Below, piece after piece: positions 8,571 to 16,269 of a DNA stretch of 37,523 nt. Each line of letters starts with the position of its first letter. The stretch's first letter is position 1. The DNA comes from RGIG426 sp045598965 (lineage in GTDB: Bacteria; Bacillota; Clostridia; Oscillospirales; Acutalibacteraceae). The position numbers and the translations under genes are program-made. The notes beneath the pieces were generated by a model, which had not been told where the DNA came from, ran no database searches, and saw nothing but the letters and a program-made list of their open reading frames with translations. The stretch spans positions 1-37,523 of the forward strand of contig JAZRVH010000037.1 in NCBI GenBank assembly GCA_045598965.1, read 5' to 3'.

Positions 8571-9324
8571 AAAATTGGCGGTCGGCGTCGGCGTTGCCGC
8601 CTTTTGGCTTTGCGTTTGGGAGCTTTTGTCCCTCTTGGTTCACGCCGAGCTGTTGCTCCCCTCACCACTGAGGGTGGCAACCGTTTGGTGGAGTCTCGCC
8701 AAAACCGCCTCGTTTTGGTCGACCGCCGGAATGTCTCTCCTTCGCATTGTCTGTGGCTTTGCGGCGGGCGGCCTATGCGGCACACTGCTCGCCTTTGCCA
8801 CCACAACCTGGTCGCCGCTTCGCACCCTTATATCCCCGCTTCTCCACATTGTCCGTGCCGCTCCGGTAGCTTCGTTTATCATCCTTGCGTTGGTGTGGAT
8901 TGAAACGGCGTGGCTTCCGTCGTTCATCTCCTTTTTGATGGTGCTTCCTCTTATGTGGGCAAACGTCGAACAAGGGCTTTTGGAAACGGATAAAAAACTG
9001 CTGGAAATGGCGGCGGTTTACCAGTTGCCGAAAAAAACCGTGCGAAATCATATCCGCTTTCCCTCTCTCGAGCCGTATCTGTTGTCCGCCTGCAAAACCG
9101 GGTTGGGCTTTGCGTGGAAATCCGGCATCGCCGCCGAGGTGATTTGTCGACCCGCCGGCTCGGTGGGCAATAATCTGTACCGTGCCAAAGCTCTTCTCGA
9201 AACGCCGGAGGTGTTTGCATGGACAGCCACCGTCGTCGTGCTGTCGGTTATTCTCGAAAAACTGTTCGTGCTCGCCGCCGACCGTATCGGGCAACGTCAC
9301 CCGCAAAAGGAGGTGGCGAAATGA
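8554..9324 (+). CDS. ABC transporter permease (NitT/TauT class)
   Basis: The 256-residue integral membrane protein has the BPD_transp_1 fold, with hydrophobic segments throughout. The coupling-helix (EAA-like) region reads LLEMAAVYQLPKKTVRNHIRFPSL followed by a G-rich segment LGFAWKSGIAAEVI, as in SsuC/TauC-type permeases. The frame is open from 8401, but the ATG at 8554 follows GGTGAGG and gives a canonical N-terminus (MKVFSKKLAVGV) leading into the first membrane helix. It overlaps the binding-protein gene by 17 nt and the ATPase gene by 4 nt (ATGA), so the three are translationally coupled. Confidence 0.92.
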   Translation: MKVFSKKLAVGVGVAAFWLCVWELLSLLVHAELLLPSPLRVATVWWSLAKTASFWSTAGMSLLRIVCGFAAGGLCGTLLAFATTTWSPLRTLISPLLHIVRAAPVASFIILALVWIETAWLPSFISFLMVLPLMWANVEQGLLETDKKLLEMAAVYQLPKKTVRNHIRFPSLEPYLLSACKTGLGFAWKSGIAAEVICRPAGSVGNNLYRAKALLETPEVFAWTATVVVLSVILEKLFVLAADRIGQRHPQKEVAK

Positions 9325-9917
9325 CACTCAACCGCCTTTTCTTCGCCTACGGCGAAAAACCGATTTTGTTTAACGTGTCGTTTGACCTGCCTGCGACCGG
9401 TGTCACCTGCCTGACCGGTGAATCCGGTTGCGGCAAAACAACGCTTCTTCGCATTTTGTGCAAGCTTGAAACCCCGCAAGCCGGTGAGATAACCGACTTG
9501 CCCCACCGCCCCGCCGTGGTGTTTCAGGAAAACCGCCTGCTCCCGTGGAAAACCGCACTGCAAAACGTAACGCTTCCCTTGGGAGACATTCCCGATGCCA
9601 CCACGCACGCCAAAACCGCACTGGATGCCATGGGGCTTTTCGACGAGGAACAATCCCGTTTGCCCTCTGAGCTTTCCGGTGGACAGTGCCGACGGGTTGC
9701 CCTTGCCCGAGCCCTCGCCTTGCCAAAATCAGATGCTCTGCTTTTGGATGAGCCTTTTGCCGGTCTCGACGATGACCGAATCGAGACGGTCGCCGCCCAG
9801 CTGCGAACCATCGCCAAGGAAAAGCCCGTCTTTGTTATTACCCACGACGAGCAAGACATTAAGCGGCTCGATGCCACACATTTGCGAATGCGAAACGGCA
9901 AAATCGAATGTATCTAA
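9321..9917 (+). CDS. ABC transporter ATP-binding protein (NitT/TauT class)
   Basis: This 198-residue ATPase is short for the family (usually ~240-260) but has every core motif: Walker A GESGCGKT (33-40), Q-loop FQENRLLPW, signature LSGGQ, Walker B ALLLDEP and H-loop ITHDEQD. It should energise uptake through the adjacent permease. AGGAGG lies 7 nt before the ATG, which overlaps the permease stop as ATGA. The frame is open further upstream in the permease gene, but the ribosome binding site decides the start. The missing residues are at the C-terminus, where related proteins carry a variable extension, so the protein is likely functional. Confidence 0.94.
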   Translation: MTLNRLFFAYGEKPILFNVSFDLPATGVTCLTGESGCGKTTLLRILCKLETPQAGEITDLPHRPAVVFQENRLLPWKTALQNVTLPLGDIPDATTHAKTALDAMGLFDEEQSRLPSELSGGQCRRVALARALALPKSDALLLDEPFAGLDDDRIETVAAQLRTIAKEKPVFVITHDEQDIKRLDATHLRMRNGKIECI

Positions 9918-9920
9918 ATA

Positions 9921-9951
9921 AAAAACCGCCCGAAATCTTCGGGCGGTTTTT
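9921..9951. terminator. Bidirectional terminator between convergent genes
   Basis: AAAAACCGCCCGAA-atc-TTCGGGCGGTTTTT forms a perfect hairpin with A and T tracts on both sides, so it can serve the ABC operon (+) and the dockerin gene (-). Confidence 0.9.
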
Positions 9952-9964
9952 TCGTTTTTACATC

Positions 9965-10684
9965 TTAGACGGACGTTGCAATTTGCGATCTCAGCATAAG
10001 CACGTCTTTCATATCAACGCCCAAGCTGTTGTCCATATCGCTCGCTCGGAACGAATAGGAAAGGTTGTCAAAATCCGCAACGACCTTTCTCAGCATGAGC
10101 ACGTCTTTCAAGTTGACCACGGAATCGTCGTTCGCATCGCCAACGATACAATACGCCAAACCGCCGCATTCGCCGCTGGTGAAAATAACGTCGCAGTCGT
10201 CATGCAATCCGTTGCCCGTGTTTCCAACACCGACAATCGGCTCAATCACCTGCACCGGCGTAAAGCCCGTGTACGGGAGATTCTCGTTGATCGAAAAGAC
10301 AAGGTACAGAATATCCGAATTCTGTTTTTTGTAGTTCGCAATCTTTTTGTATTCCGCAACAAGCGTCATTCCCCGAGAGGACAAGGAGTTATCGTACTCT
10401 CCACCCTCGGTGACAATGAAATCCTTAGACACACAGGTTTTGTACGTCATGATTTGGGGGTTATACATAATGTCGAACACGACCGAGAAGAAGCCCTCCT
10501 CGTTGTCCTCAACCCTAATCGGAACAGCAACATAATCGTCACCGTCAGCGATATAGGAGTCGGCGGCATACAGCGTAACCGGGTTTTCAATCGAGTTTGC
10601 ACAGACAGACAAACTCAAAACGCCACTAAAAATCAGTGCACAAGACGCACAGATGCAAACAAGATTTTTTATACATTTCATCAT
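9965..10684 (-). CDS. Secreted protein with cohesin-like region and C-terminal type I dockerin
   Basis: The 239-residue protein has a signal peptide (about 1-29) and then a ~130-residue beta-rich region (VAVPIRVEDNEEGFFSVV, FDIMYNPQIMTYK) that resembles cohesin or cohesin-like domains. It ends in a dockerin with two calcium-binding repeats: GDANDDSVVNLKDVLMLRK and SDMDNSLGVDMKDVLMLRS. Dockerins bind cohesins on scaffoldins, so this protein is probably carried on a cellulosome-like assembly. If the N-terminal domain is a true cohesin, it would be an adaptor (cohesin plus dockerin), as in ruminococcal ScaC-type proteins. That last point is inference. AAGGGG precedes the ATG at 10684; a second ATG follows directly. 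It has its own near-consensus promoter. Confidence 0.88.
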   Translation of the reverse strand: MMKCIKNLVCICASCALIFSGVLSLSVCANSIENPVTLYAADSYIADGDDYVAVPIRVEDNEEGFFSVVFDIMYNPQIMTYKTCVSKDFIVTEGGEYDNSLSSRGMTLVAEYKKIANYKKQNSDILYLVFSINENLPYTGFTPVQVIEPIVGVGNTGNGLHDDCDVIFTSGECGGLAYCIVGDANDDSVVNLKDVLMLRKVVADFDNLSYSFRASDMDNSLGVDMKDVLMLRSQIATSV

Positions 10685-10742
10685 AATGGTGTTTCCCCTT
10701 TCCTAATAGATACGGGTCTGCATTTTGCATATTCGTATTTGT

Positions 10743-10771
10743 ATTATAAACCGCTTGTTATACAAAGTCAA
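10743..10771 (-). promoter_or_regulatory. Promoter of the cohesin-like/dockerin gene
   Basis: TTGACT (10771-10766) and TATAAT (10748-10743) are 17 nt apart on the minus strand, ~60 nt upstream of the start codon. Confidence 0.8.
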
Positions 10772-10843
10772 TACATTTCTCGCACCGATTTGACTTTTTT
10801 GAAATATCGTTCGAAAATGTATACAAAAAGTCTTTGCTTTTTC

Positions 10844-10872
10844 TTGACAAATGATGGATTGCGGAGTATACT
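10844..10872 (+). promoter_or_regulatory. Promoter of the cobalamin riboswitch transcript
   Basis: TTGACA (10844-10849) and TATACT (10867-10872) are 17 nt apart. Transcription would start near 10879 and run into the riboswitch. Confidence 0.85.
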
Positions 10873-10904
10873 ACAAGGCGAAAAAAAGAATAAACGCCGT
10901 CCAC

Positions 10905-11110
10905 CCCGTTTTTTTGGGGAGCTGAACGCACCTCGGTGCAAGAGGAGATAAGGGAATTGCGGTGAAAGTCCGCAGCAACAGCCATTACCGTAACTCGTTT
11001 TTTCAAAACGTCAAGTCGGAATGCTTATCGGTCGGTGAATTTGTAAAGAGCTCTCGGGCAACGTGGGGAGAATCAACACCGCAGGTATTCCATATCTGTT
11101 TTCGAAAATG
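10905..11110 (+). ncRNA. Cobalamin riboswitch aptamer
   Basis: The leader carries the conserved cobalamin-aptamer core in order: AAGGGAATTGCGGTGAAAGT, CCGCAGCAACAGCC, ATTACCGTAA, and the B12-box-like AAGTCGGAATGC. GCACCTCGGTGC forms an upstream hairpin. The core is followed by a terminator at 11111, so corrinoid binding would be expected to stop transcription. Exact ends are approximate. The core matches the family from memory; a covariance-model search was not possible. The 494-nt gap between 10684 and 11178 is fully explained by two promoters, this element and its terminator. Confidence 0.85.
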
Positions 11111-11150
11111 AGCACCCTCACCGGAGGGTGCTTTACTTTTATCCTTTTTT
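11111..11150 (+). terminator. Expression-platform terminator of the cobalamin riboswitch
   Basis: AGCACCCTC (11111-11119) pairs with GAGGGTGCT (11124-11132) around ACCG, followed by a T-rich run to 11151. It lies between aptamer and coding region, as in OFF-type riboswitches. Confidence 0.85.
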
Positions 11151-11177
11151 TGAAAAACAGAAAGGATGGACCCAAAA

Positions 11178-11645
11178 ATGAAACCTCTCGCAAAAACTCT
11201 TCTCCTGCTCGTTCTCGTTATCGCAGCACTTCTTTGTGCCGCCTGTGCCGCCGAGGAACCGTCCGTTGCTCCCTCCGACACTCCTACCGTCACAAAAACC
11301 GCCGCATCTCTGCTGTGGCAAACCGCCACCTACCAAGAGGACCAAACCCTCGGCGACGGCAACACCGCCGTTTTTGTAAAGGTGCAAGCCGAGGATAAAA
11401 CAGTGACGTTCACCCTCAAAACCGACAAAACCACACTGGGCGATGCTCTGCTCGAACACAACCTCATCGCCGGCGACAAAAGCGACTACGGCCTGTATGT
11501 CAAATTCGTCAACGGCATTGAGGCCAACTACGACAAAGACGGTCATTTCTGGTCGCTGTACAAAGACGGTACGATGCTTTCGACCGGTGTGGATACCACT
11601 CCCATTAAGGATGGCGAACAGTATGAACTCATCTACGCAACATAA
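11178..11645 (+). CDS. DUF4430-type lipoprotein, probable corrinoid-uptake accessory protein
   Basis: The 155-residue protein has a lipoprotein-like signal (1-22) ending LLCAAC, then a short linker and a DUF4430 domain (about 45-155; TLGDALLEHNLIAGD, GHFWSLYKDGTMLSTGVD). DUF4430 is related to the C-terminal domain of eukaryotic transcobalamin and intrinsic factor, which bind cobalamin. The gene sits directly behind a cobalamin riboswitch and overlaps an ECF S component by 23 nt. An extracellular corrinoid-capture role is therefore a good inference but not shown. An ATG at 11166 is in frame, but it leaves no room for the GAAAGGA ribosome binding site, so 11178 is preferred. Confidence 0.85.
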   Translation: MKPLAKTLLLLVLVIAALLCAACAAEEPSVAPSDTPTVTKTAASLLWQTATYQEDQTLGDGNTAVFVKVQAEDKTVTFTLKTDKTTLGDALLEHNLIAGDKSDYGLYVKFVNGIEANYDKDGHFWSLYKDGTMLSTGVDTTPIKDGEQYELIYAT

Positions 11646-12174
11646 ACCGAAAACGCCGCCGCTTTCGGTATGGGAAATGGCACTGTTCGCCATGTTCGGG
11701 GCACTGATGTATGCCTCAAAAGTGGCGATGGCGGCACTGCCCAATATTCATCTTATCGGGACGTTTGTGATGGCCCTTACGCTGGTATTTCGCAAAAAAG
11801 CCCTTATCCCGCTGTATCTTTACGTCCTGCTCGAAGGGGTGTTCGGCGGCTTCACAACCTGGTGGATTCCCTACCTCTATGTATGGACGGTGCTGTGGGG
11901 CGTCACCATGCTCTTGCCAAAGCAAATGCCAAAGTCGGCAGCTTGCGTTGTCTATCCGCTTGTCTGTGCCTTGCACGGACTTGCCTTCGGCACGCTGTTT
12001 GCCCCGGCACAAGCACTCTTTTTCCACCTGAATTTTGAGCAAACCCTCACGTGGATTGCGGCGGGACTCCCCTTTGACGTCACCCACGCCATCGGCAATC
12101 TCTTTGCAGGCCTGCTCATCCTGCCCTTGTCCGAGCTTTTGCAAAAGCTCCTCAAAACCGTCGCAAAACAGTAA
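11623..12174 (+). CDS. ECF transporter S component, probably corrinoid-specific
   Basis: The 183-residue protein is almost entirely hydrophobic, with about six membrane segments, and matches the size and plan of S components of energy-coupling-factor transporters. The segment MALFAMFGALMYASKVAM near the N-terminus holds the small-residue helix used to contact the ECF T subunit. No ATPase or T subunit lies nearby, so it would share the cell's common EcfAA'T module (group II). Substrate is inferred as cobalamin or a relative from the riboswitch and the DUF4430 partner. Start ATG 11623 lies inside the end of the upstream gene with AAGGA 11 nt before it. Confidence 0.85.
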   Translation: MNSSTQHKPKTPPLSVWEMALFAMFGALMYASKVAMAALPNIHLIGTFVMALTLVFRKKALIPLYLYVLLEGVFGGFTTWWIPYLYVWTVLWGVTMLLPKQMPKSAACVVYPLVCALHGLAFGTLFAPAQALFFHLNFEQTLTWIAAGLPFDVTHAIGNLFAGLLILPLSELLQKLLKTVAKQ

Positions 12175-12175
12175 A

Positions 12176-12207
12176 AAAATCACGCAGTCAATGACTGCGG
12201 GATTTTT
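12176..12207. terminator. Bidirectional terminator after the ECF S component and ROK genes
   Basis: AAAAATCACGCAGT and ACTGCGGGATTTTT pair around a 5-nt loop. The A and T tracts allow use from both sides between convergent genes. Confidence 0.8.
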
Positions 12208-12217
12208 GTCTTTTCGA

Positions 12218-13603
12218 TTAGCCGATTTGCGGGAGAGAAGCGGCGGCGGCGGATTGACCGACACGGCGGAATTTCTCGTCCGGCAGGTTGAGCTCGATGC
12301 CCTGGATATCCGGATACTCGTCAGCGAGCACACGGCGAGCTTCCTCGATAACGAGGTCGCCGCCCTCACCGGACATCACACGACCGAGCAACAACACGTG
12401 TTTGATGGAGTAGTACATATTGTAGTAGGCAAGAGCATGGCCGAGATACGTACCGATGGAACGGTAAATCTCACGGGCAGCCTCACTGCCGTTGTTCATC
12501 TCGCCTTGCACCACTTTCAATTTCTCAGCGGGGGACAGTTTCTCGTCCAGCTCGATGCCGGCACGGGGTGCCAGTTTGATGACGCTGTCCTGCGAGAAGT
12601 ATTTCACGCCGCAGCCCTTATCGCCGGACCACTCGTCCACCATCGCATCGTCTTGCAGGTCGACCGGAGCAAACGCCAGCTCGTTGAGCCAACCGGTGAT
12701 GTTGCCGTCCGGATCGACGTAGCCGACCGCTTCGGACGTGCCCATAGCGATACCGAGGATTTCGTTGGAGTTAAGGCTCATCGCACCGGCAAGAGCGGTC
12801 ACGTCGCCGTCGTTGGCAACCTGCAGCGGCACATCGCCGATTTCTTTAGCGGCACGGATATAGATGTCTTTAACTTTCTTGTCAAACTGGTCTTTCGGCA
12901 CTTTCAGGAAGAGGGAAGCGACCATCGCACGGTTGTCCACATAAATACCGGCAGAGGAGACGCCGATAGCGTCCACACGAGGCATTTTGGAAGCCGCCGT
13001 TTTCATAGCATCAAGGATGCCTTGGAAGTGGTAATCCGGGTCCTCGGTGGTTTTCGGGAACCACACGACTTCTTCGGAGTAAATGGACTCGCCATCCACA
13101 ACCGCAGACACTTTGCGATCAGAGCCGCCGGCATCAAAACCGATACGGCAGCCTTCCCAGTGGTTACCCACCGCTTGGGCACCGGATTTCTCGGCGGGAG
13201 CCTCCGCAAGAGGCAGGGACACGACTTCGAACGGACGCTCATAAACGTTCGCCATAAAGTCGGCGTCGAAATCACGCTCCCCGCCAAGGCAGTAGGTGTC
13301 CGCAATGTATTTACCCATATTGTCGTCGCCGCAGATGTAGATTTTGAAGCCGCCGTAAGCCCACAACAGCATTTTCACCGTACGCTCGACGTACACTTTA
13401 TCCGCCTGCTCCATCTCGGGAGTACCGTGGATTTTGCAAGCACGGCGGGAGATGCAACCACGGCTTCTCTCCACCGCAATAACGATGTCCTTGCCGTTTG
13501 CCGCCGATTTCTCGAAAGCACGGCAGAACGCCGCCATCGGAATATACCCTTTATCCAGGGACGGAATGTTTTTCAGTTCAATGTTCAGACCATAAACCTG
13601 CAT
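12218..13603 (-). CDS. ROK-family protein with ~150-residue N-terminal extension
   Basis: The 461-residue protein carries an ASKHA-type sugar-kinase-like half from about residue 155. Visible signatures are the phosphate-1 motif GFDAGGSDRK (155-164), GVSSAGIYVDNRAM, VANDGDVTALAGAM and an adenosine-side G-rich stretch HVLLLGRVMSGEGG. The zinc-binding CxCGxxGCxE motif of classical ROK glucokinases and repressors is not visible. The first ~150 residues do not look like a DNA-binding domain and are not recognised. An N-acetyl-sugar or glucose kinase is possible, but the substrate is unknown. It is a single-gene unit with AGGAGG 8 nt before the ATG and its own promoter. Confidence 0.82.
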   Translation of the reverse strand: MQVYGLNIELKNIPSLDKGYIPMAAFCRAFEKSAANGKDIVIAVERSRGCISRRACKIHGTPEMEQADKVYVERTVKMLLWAYGGFKIYICGDDNMGKYIADTYCLGGERDFDADFMANVYERPFEVVSLPLAEAPAEKSGAQAVGNHWEGCRIGFDAGGSDRKVSAVVDGESIYSEEVVWFPKTTEDPDYHFQGILDAMKTAASKMPRVDAIGVSSAGIYVDNRAMVASLFLKVPKDQFDKKVKDIYIRAAKEIGDVPLQVANDGDVTALAGAMSLNSNEILGIAMGTSEAVGYVDPDGNITGWLNELAFAPVDLQDDAMVDEWSGDKGCGVKYFSQDSVIKLAPRAGIELDEKLSPAEKLKVVQGEMNNGSEAAREIYRSIGTYLGHALAYYNMYYSIKHVLLLGRVMSGEGGDLVIEEARRVLADEYPDIQGIELNLPDEKFRRVGQSAAAASLPQIG

Positions 13604-13642
13604 TTCTGTTTCCTCCTAATTTTTCATTGGGATACTACCCTT

Positions 13643-13671
13643 AGAATACACGCTTTCTTTTTATTTGGCAA
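13643..13671 (-). promoter_or_regulatory. Promoter of the ROK-family gene
   Basis: TTGCCA (13671-13666) and TATTCT (13648-13643) are 17 nt apart on the minus strand. Confidence 0.6.
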
Positions 13672-13679
13672 GAGAAAAT

Positions 13680-13710
13680 AAAAATTCCGCCGCAAGCGGC
13701 AAAATTTTTG
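13680..13710 (-). terminator. Terminator after rsmA
   Basis: On the minus strand GCCGC-ttgc-like loop-GCGGC is flanked by AAAAATTTT and followed by GGAATTTTTA. It begins ~18 nt past the rsmA stop. Confidence 0.65.
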
Positions 13711-13727
13711 TCCGTTTTGACAAATTT

Positions 13728-14582
13728 TTACGGTTCGGGATACGTTTTGGCGAGCTCGATAAACTGCATAAGCGTCAACTGCTCCGCCCGTGCCGTTACG
13801 GGAATGTCGCAAGCCAAAAGCATTTCGGTAACCTGCTCACGGGAAAGCCCCGTATCCTGCAACGCATTTTGCAGGGTTTTACGCCGCTTGCCAAACGCCG
13901 CTTTGATGAGAGCAAACAAGCGTTTTTCCGCAACGCCGGAAAGCGGCAATTCCTTTTTCGGTAAAAGCCGAATCACCGCACTATCCACGTTGGGAGCAGG
14001 CATAAAACTCCCTCGTGACACCGAAAACAAGGTCTCCGCCTCGGCATAATATTGCACCGCAAGGCTCACCGCACCACACTCCCGAGTGCCCGGTTTGGCA
14101 CAAAGCCGTTGGGCGGCTTCCTTTTGCACCATAACGGTGATACAGGAAACGGGCAACCGCTGTTCCAGCAAACACATAATCACCGGCGAGGTGATATAAT
14201 ACGGCAGATTGGCACACACAGCCACGGTTTTGTCGCCACATTTTTCCGCAAGCAGTGACGGCAAATCGGCTTTCAGCACATCCTGCATTACAAGCTCCAC
14301 ATTGTCGTAATCGGCAAGCGTTTCCGAAAGCACCGCCGGCAGTCGGTCATCCACCTCGAGGGCAATCACTTGCCCCGCTCGCTCGGCAAGTTCTTTGGTT
14401 AAAACTCCAAAACCGGGGCCGATTTCCAAAGCGGCACAGGTTTTATCCAATTCGCACGCCTCTGCCATTCGTGGGCAAACCGAGGGGTTGATGAGAAAAT
14501 TCTGTCCGAGCCCTTTGGAAAAATGGAATCCATGCTTCGATAAAACAGAGCGGATATATCCCGCATCGGTTAACGCCGGCAT
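13728..14582 (-). CDS. rsmA: 16S rRNA dimethyladenosine transferase RsmA (KsgA)
   Basis: RsmA dimethylates two adjacent adenosines in the 3'-terminal hairpin of 16S rRNA using SAM, a late step of 30S assembly. The 284-residue protein shows GLGQNFLINP (about 24-33), SAM motif I EIGPGFGVLTKELAER (about 53-68), and the catalytic NLPYYITSPV (near 125). The start is either GTG 14585 or the adjacent ATG 14582; the ATG is better spaced from GGGGGAGG and is used here. It shares one base with the tadA stop codon (TGATG), so it is translationally coupled to tadA. Length and motifs are normal. Confidence 0.96.
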   Translation of the reverse strand: MPALTDAGYIRSVLSKHGFHFSKGLGQNFLINPSVCPRMAEACELDKTCAALEIGPGFGVLTKELAERAGQVIALEVDDRLPAVLSETLADYDNVELVMQDVLKADLPSLLAEKCGDKTVAVCANLPYYITSPVIMCLLEQRLPVSCITVMVQKEAAQRLCAKPGTRECGAVSLAVQYYAEAETLFSVSRGSFMPAPNVDSAVIRLLPKKELPLSGVAEKRLFALIKAAFGKRRKTLQNALQDTGLSREQVTEMLLACDIPVTARAEQLTLMQFIELAKTYPEP

Positions 14583-15043
14583 CACGCCTCCCCCTTTCGC
14601 TTTTCACGCAAACGGGAAAAAAACACAGACAATTCCGCCCCGCATTCCGCTTCCAGTATTCCCGCCACACATTCCGGATGGTGGTTATAGGGATACGCAA
14701 ACAAATCCACCACACTGCCGCAAGAACCCGCTTTCGGGTCACTTGCACCGTAAAACACCCGGTCAAGGCGAGCGTTGATAATCGCCCCCGCACACATCGG
14801 GCAGGGCTCTAACGTCACATACAAATCGCAACCGAACAATCGCCAACCGCCAAGCGTACGGCACGCCTCGTTGATGGCTTCTATTTCGGCGTGTGCCAAC
14901 GCATTTTTTCCGATTTCCCGACGGTTGCGTCCACGCCCCACAATGCGATCGCCTTTCACAATAACCGCACCAACCGGCACCTCGCCCTCGGCGGCGGCTT
15001 CCCGTGCCAGTGCCAACGCCTCGTTCATAAAGGTTTCGTTCAT
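14582..15043 (-). CDS. tadA: tRNA-specific adenosine deaminase TadA
   Basis: TadA converts adenosine 34 of tRNA-Arg(ACG) to inosine. The 153-residue protein has the cytidine-deaminase-fold zinc site: HAE at 51-53 (His ligand and catalytic Glu) and PCPMC at 80-84 (two Cys ligands). The segment GAIINARLDRVFYGASDPKAG is typical of TadA rather than of free-nucleoside deaminases. The ATG overlaps the stop of the upstream protease gene (ATGA), and its own stop overlaps the rsmA start. Confidence 0.96.
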   Translation of the reverse strand: MNETFMNEALALAREAAAEGEVPVGAVIVKGDRIVGRGRNRREIGKNALAHAEIEAINEACRTLGGWRLFGCDLYVTLEPCPMCAGAIINARLDRVFYGASDPKAGSCGSVVDLFAYPYNHHPECVAGILEAECGAELSVFFSRLREKRKGEA

Positions 15044-16134
15044 CGCACAACCTCCATGAACACTCGTGCCGATTGCTGTTCTTCATCGCCCGCCAGCGAC
15101 GAACCGATATCACTCGATTCGTTGTCCGGAAGAGAAACGTCGTTAAACTGTATACTGCTCACCGTCACCAACAGCATCACCACAACAAACGCAATCACCG
15201 TACCGGCAGAATACACCGCTCGACGACGCTGTTTTAAGGTCAACCAACTGCTGATGCGGTCGCCAATCGGCAACACACGAGGGTGGCTGCTTGTCATCAA
15301 AACCGCCGCACCGATAATCCCCAGTAACGACTCGACGACAAAAAACAGTAAATACCATTTTGCCGATTGCTCGTCGGTTAAATCCCACAGCCAATACTCC
15401 ATTAAAACCGCCAACACGTTGTTGATGGCGTGTAACCCCATTGACCACAGAATATTTCCGGTTTTGAGGACGATATAGCCAAACACAAGTCCCAAAATAA
15501 ACGCAAAGGGGATTTGATACAGCGTCCCGTGCATAAGACCGAACATCAACGCCGAAAAGGTCAGTGCCACCCCGTCACCGGCAGGTCGCAACCCTTGCAA
15601 AACCACACCACGGAACAACAGCTCCTCTAAAATAGCGGGGGCAATTCCAACCGTCAACACATTCAAAAGCATAACGGTCACGGTGCCGTCCTGCGTTTCG
15701 GGAATGTCCAGCGGCGAAATTCCCACTGCTTCAAAAGCCGTCAAAATATACGAACCGATAATGTTGGCAATCACCATCATGCCGGTGCAAAGCAACAACA
15801 GCCCCACACCAAATGAACCATCGGTTTTTTCACGGGGCATAAGGCGAACACCTCGTTTTCGCAACAAAAGCCACCCGACAAACACCGGCACACCCATATA
15901 AAACAAATATTCCCCAAGCGTAAGCCACATATAGTCCACAAGGTTGTTTTTCTCTAACACAAGAGACAAGGCGGCTTCACGGTAAAACACTATTCCAAGA
16001 AGCACATCGGCAAACACCGCCACAAGCTGTAATCCCACCGTAAGCAGCAAAACAGCACCCACCCGATTGGCATTCGAGTGAATGGCTTTTCTCTCTCCCT
16101 TAGCATAATCGTAAGGCGTCGGAGCGTAATACAC
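15040..16134 (-). CDS. CPBP-family intramembrane metalloprotease (CAAX/Abi type)
   Basis: The 364-residue polytopic membrane protein has the Abi/CAAX protease signature in order: EELLFR (Glu 170, Glu 171, Arg 175), FGLMHG (His 202) and LHAINN (His 235, Asn 239). These form the membrane-embedded metal site. Substrates in bacteria are mostly unknown; roles in bacteriocin maturation or immunity are known for some members, but nothing nearby suggests one here. An ATG exists at 16158, yet AGGAGG lies within that extension, 7 nt before GTG 16134, so translation probably begins at the GTG (MYYAPTPYDY). It is first in an operon with tadA and rsmA. Confidence 0.9.
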   Translation of the reverse strand: MYYAPTPYDYAKGERKAIHSNANRVGAVLLLTVGLQLVAVFADVLLGIVFYREAALSLVLEKNNLVDYMWLTLGEYLFYMGVPVFVGWLLLRKRGVRLMPREKTDGSFGVGLLLLCTGMMVIANIIGSYILTAFEAVGISPLDIPETQDGTVTVMLLNVLTVGIAPAILEELLFRGVVLQGLRPAGDGVALTFSALMFGLMHGTLYQIPFAFILGLVFGYIVLKTGNILWSMGLHAINNVLAVLMEYWLWDLTDEQSAKWYLLFFVVESLLGIIGAAVLMTSSHPRVLPIGDRISSWLTLKQRRRAVYSAGTVIAFVVVMLLVTVSSIQFNDVSLPDNESSDIGSSLAGDEEQQSARVFMEVVR

Positions 16135-16166
16135 GGCGTCCCCTCCTTTTTGTCTCATACGTAGTT

Positions 16167-16195
16167 AGTGTACCATATCCCACAAAAAAAGTAAA
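16167..16195 (-). promoter_or_regulatory. Promoter of the CPBP-tadA-rsmA operon
   Basis: TTTACT (16195-16190) and TACACT (16172-16167) are 17 nt apart. The -35 element is embedded in the T tract of the upstream terminator. Confidence 0.6.
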
Positions 16196-16230
16196 CCCCT
16201 CGGACGGAATAACCATCCGAAGGGGTTTTA
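16190..16230 (-). terminator. Terminator downstream of the S1-domain gene
   Basis: On the minus strand CCCCTTCGGATGG and CCGTCCGAGGGG pair around TTATT and are followed by TTTACTTTTTTT. It lies 180 nt past the S1-domain gene stop. Confidence 0.8.
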
Positions 16231-16269
16231 TCGCTGTTCAAAAGGCAGTGGGAGAGATGGGTTTTGATA

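Noticed and set aside
9321..9917. ABC ATPase as a truncated pseudogene because of its short length
   Set aside because: All nucleotide-binding motifs are intact, the frame is undisturbed and it is coupled to the permease, so it is more likely a short functional form.
10758..11006. 82-codon minus-strand frame
   Set aside because: It covers the dockerin-gene promoter, the riboswitch promoter and the aptamer, and has no recognisable features.
12035..13681. Long open frame on the plus strand (548 codons) opposite the ROK-family gene, with similar antisense frames at 3298-4680, 23971-25830, 27571-29139, 31113-32519 and 35886-37160
   Set aside because: They lie opposite genes with clear family motifs, lack ribosome binding sites at their starts and give low-complexity His/Arg/Gly-rich proteins. 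They reflect codon bias of the real genes.
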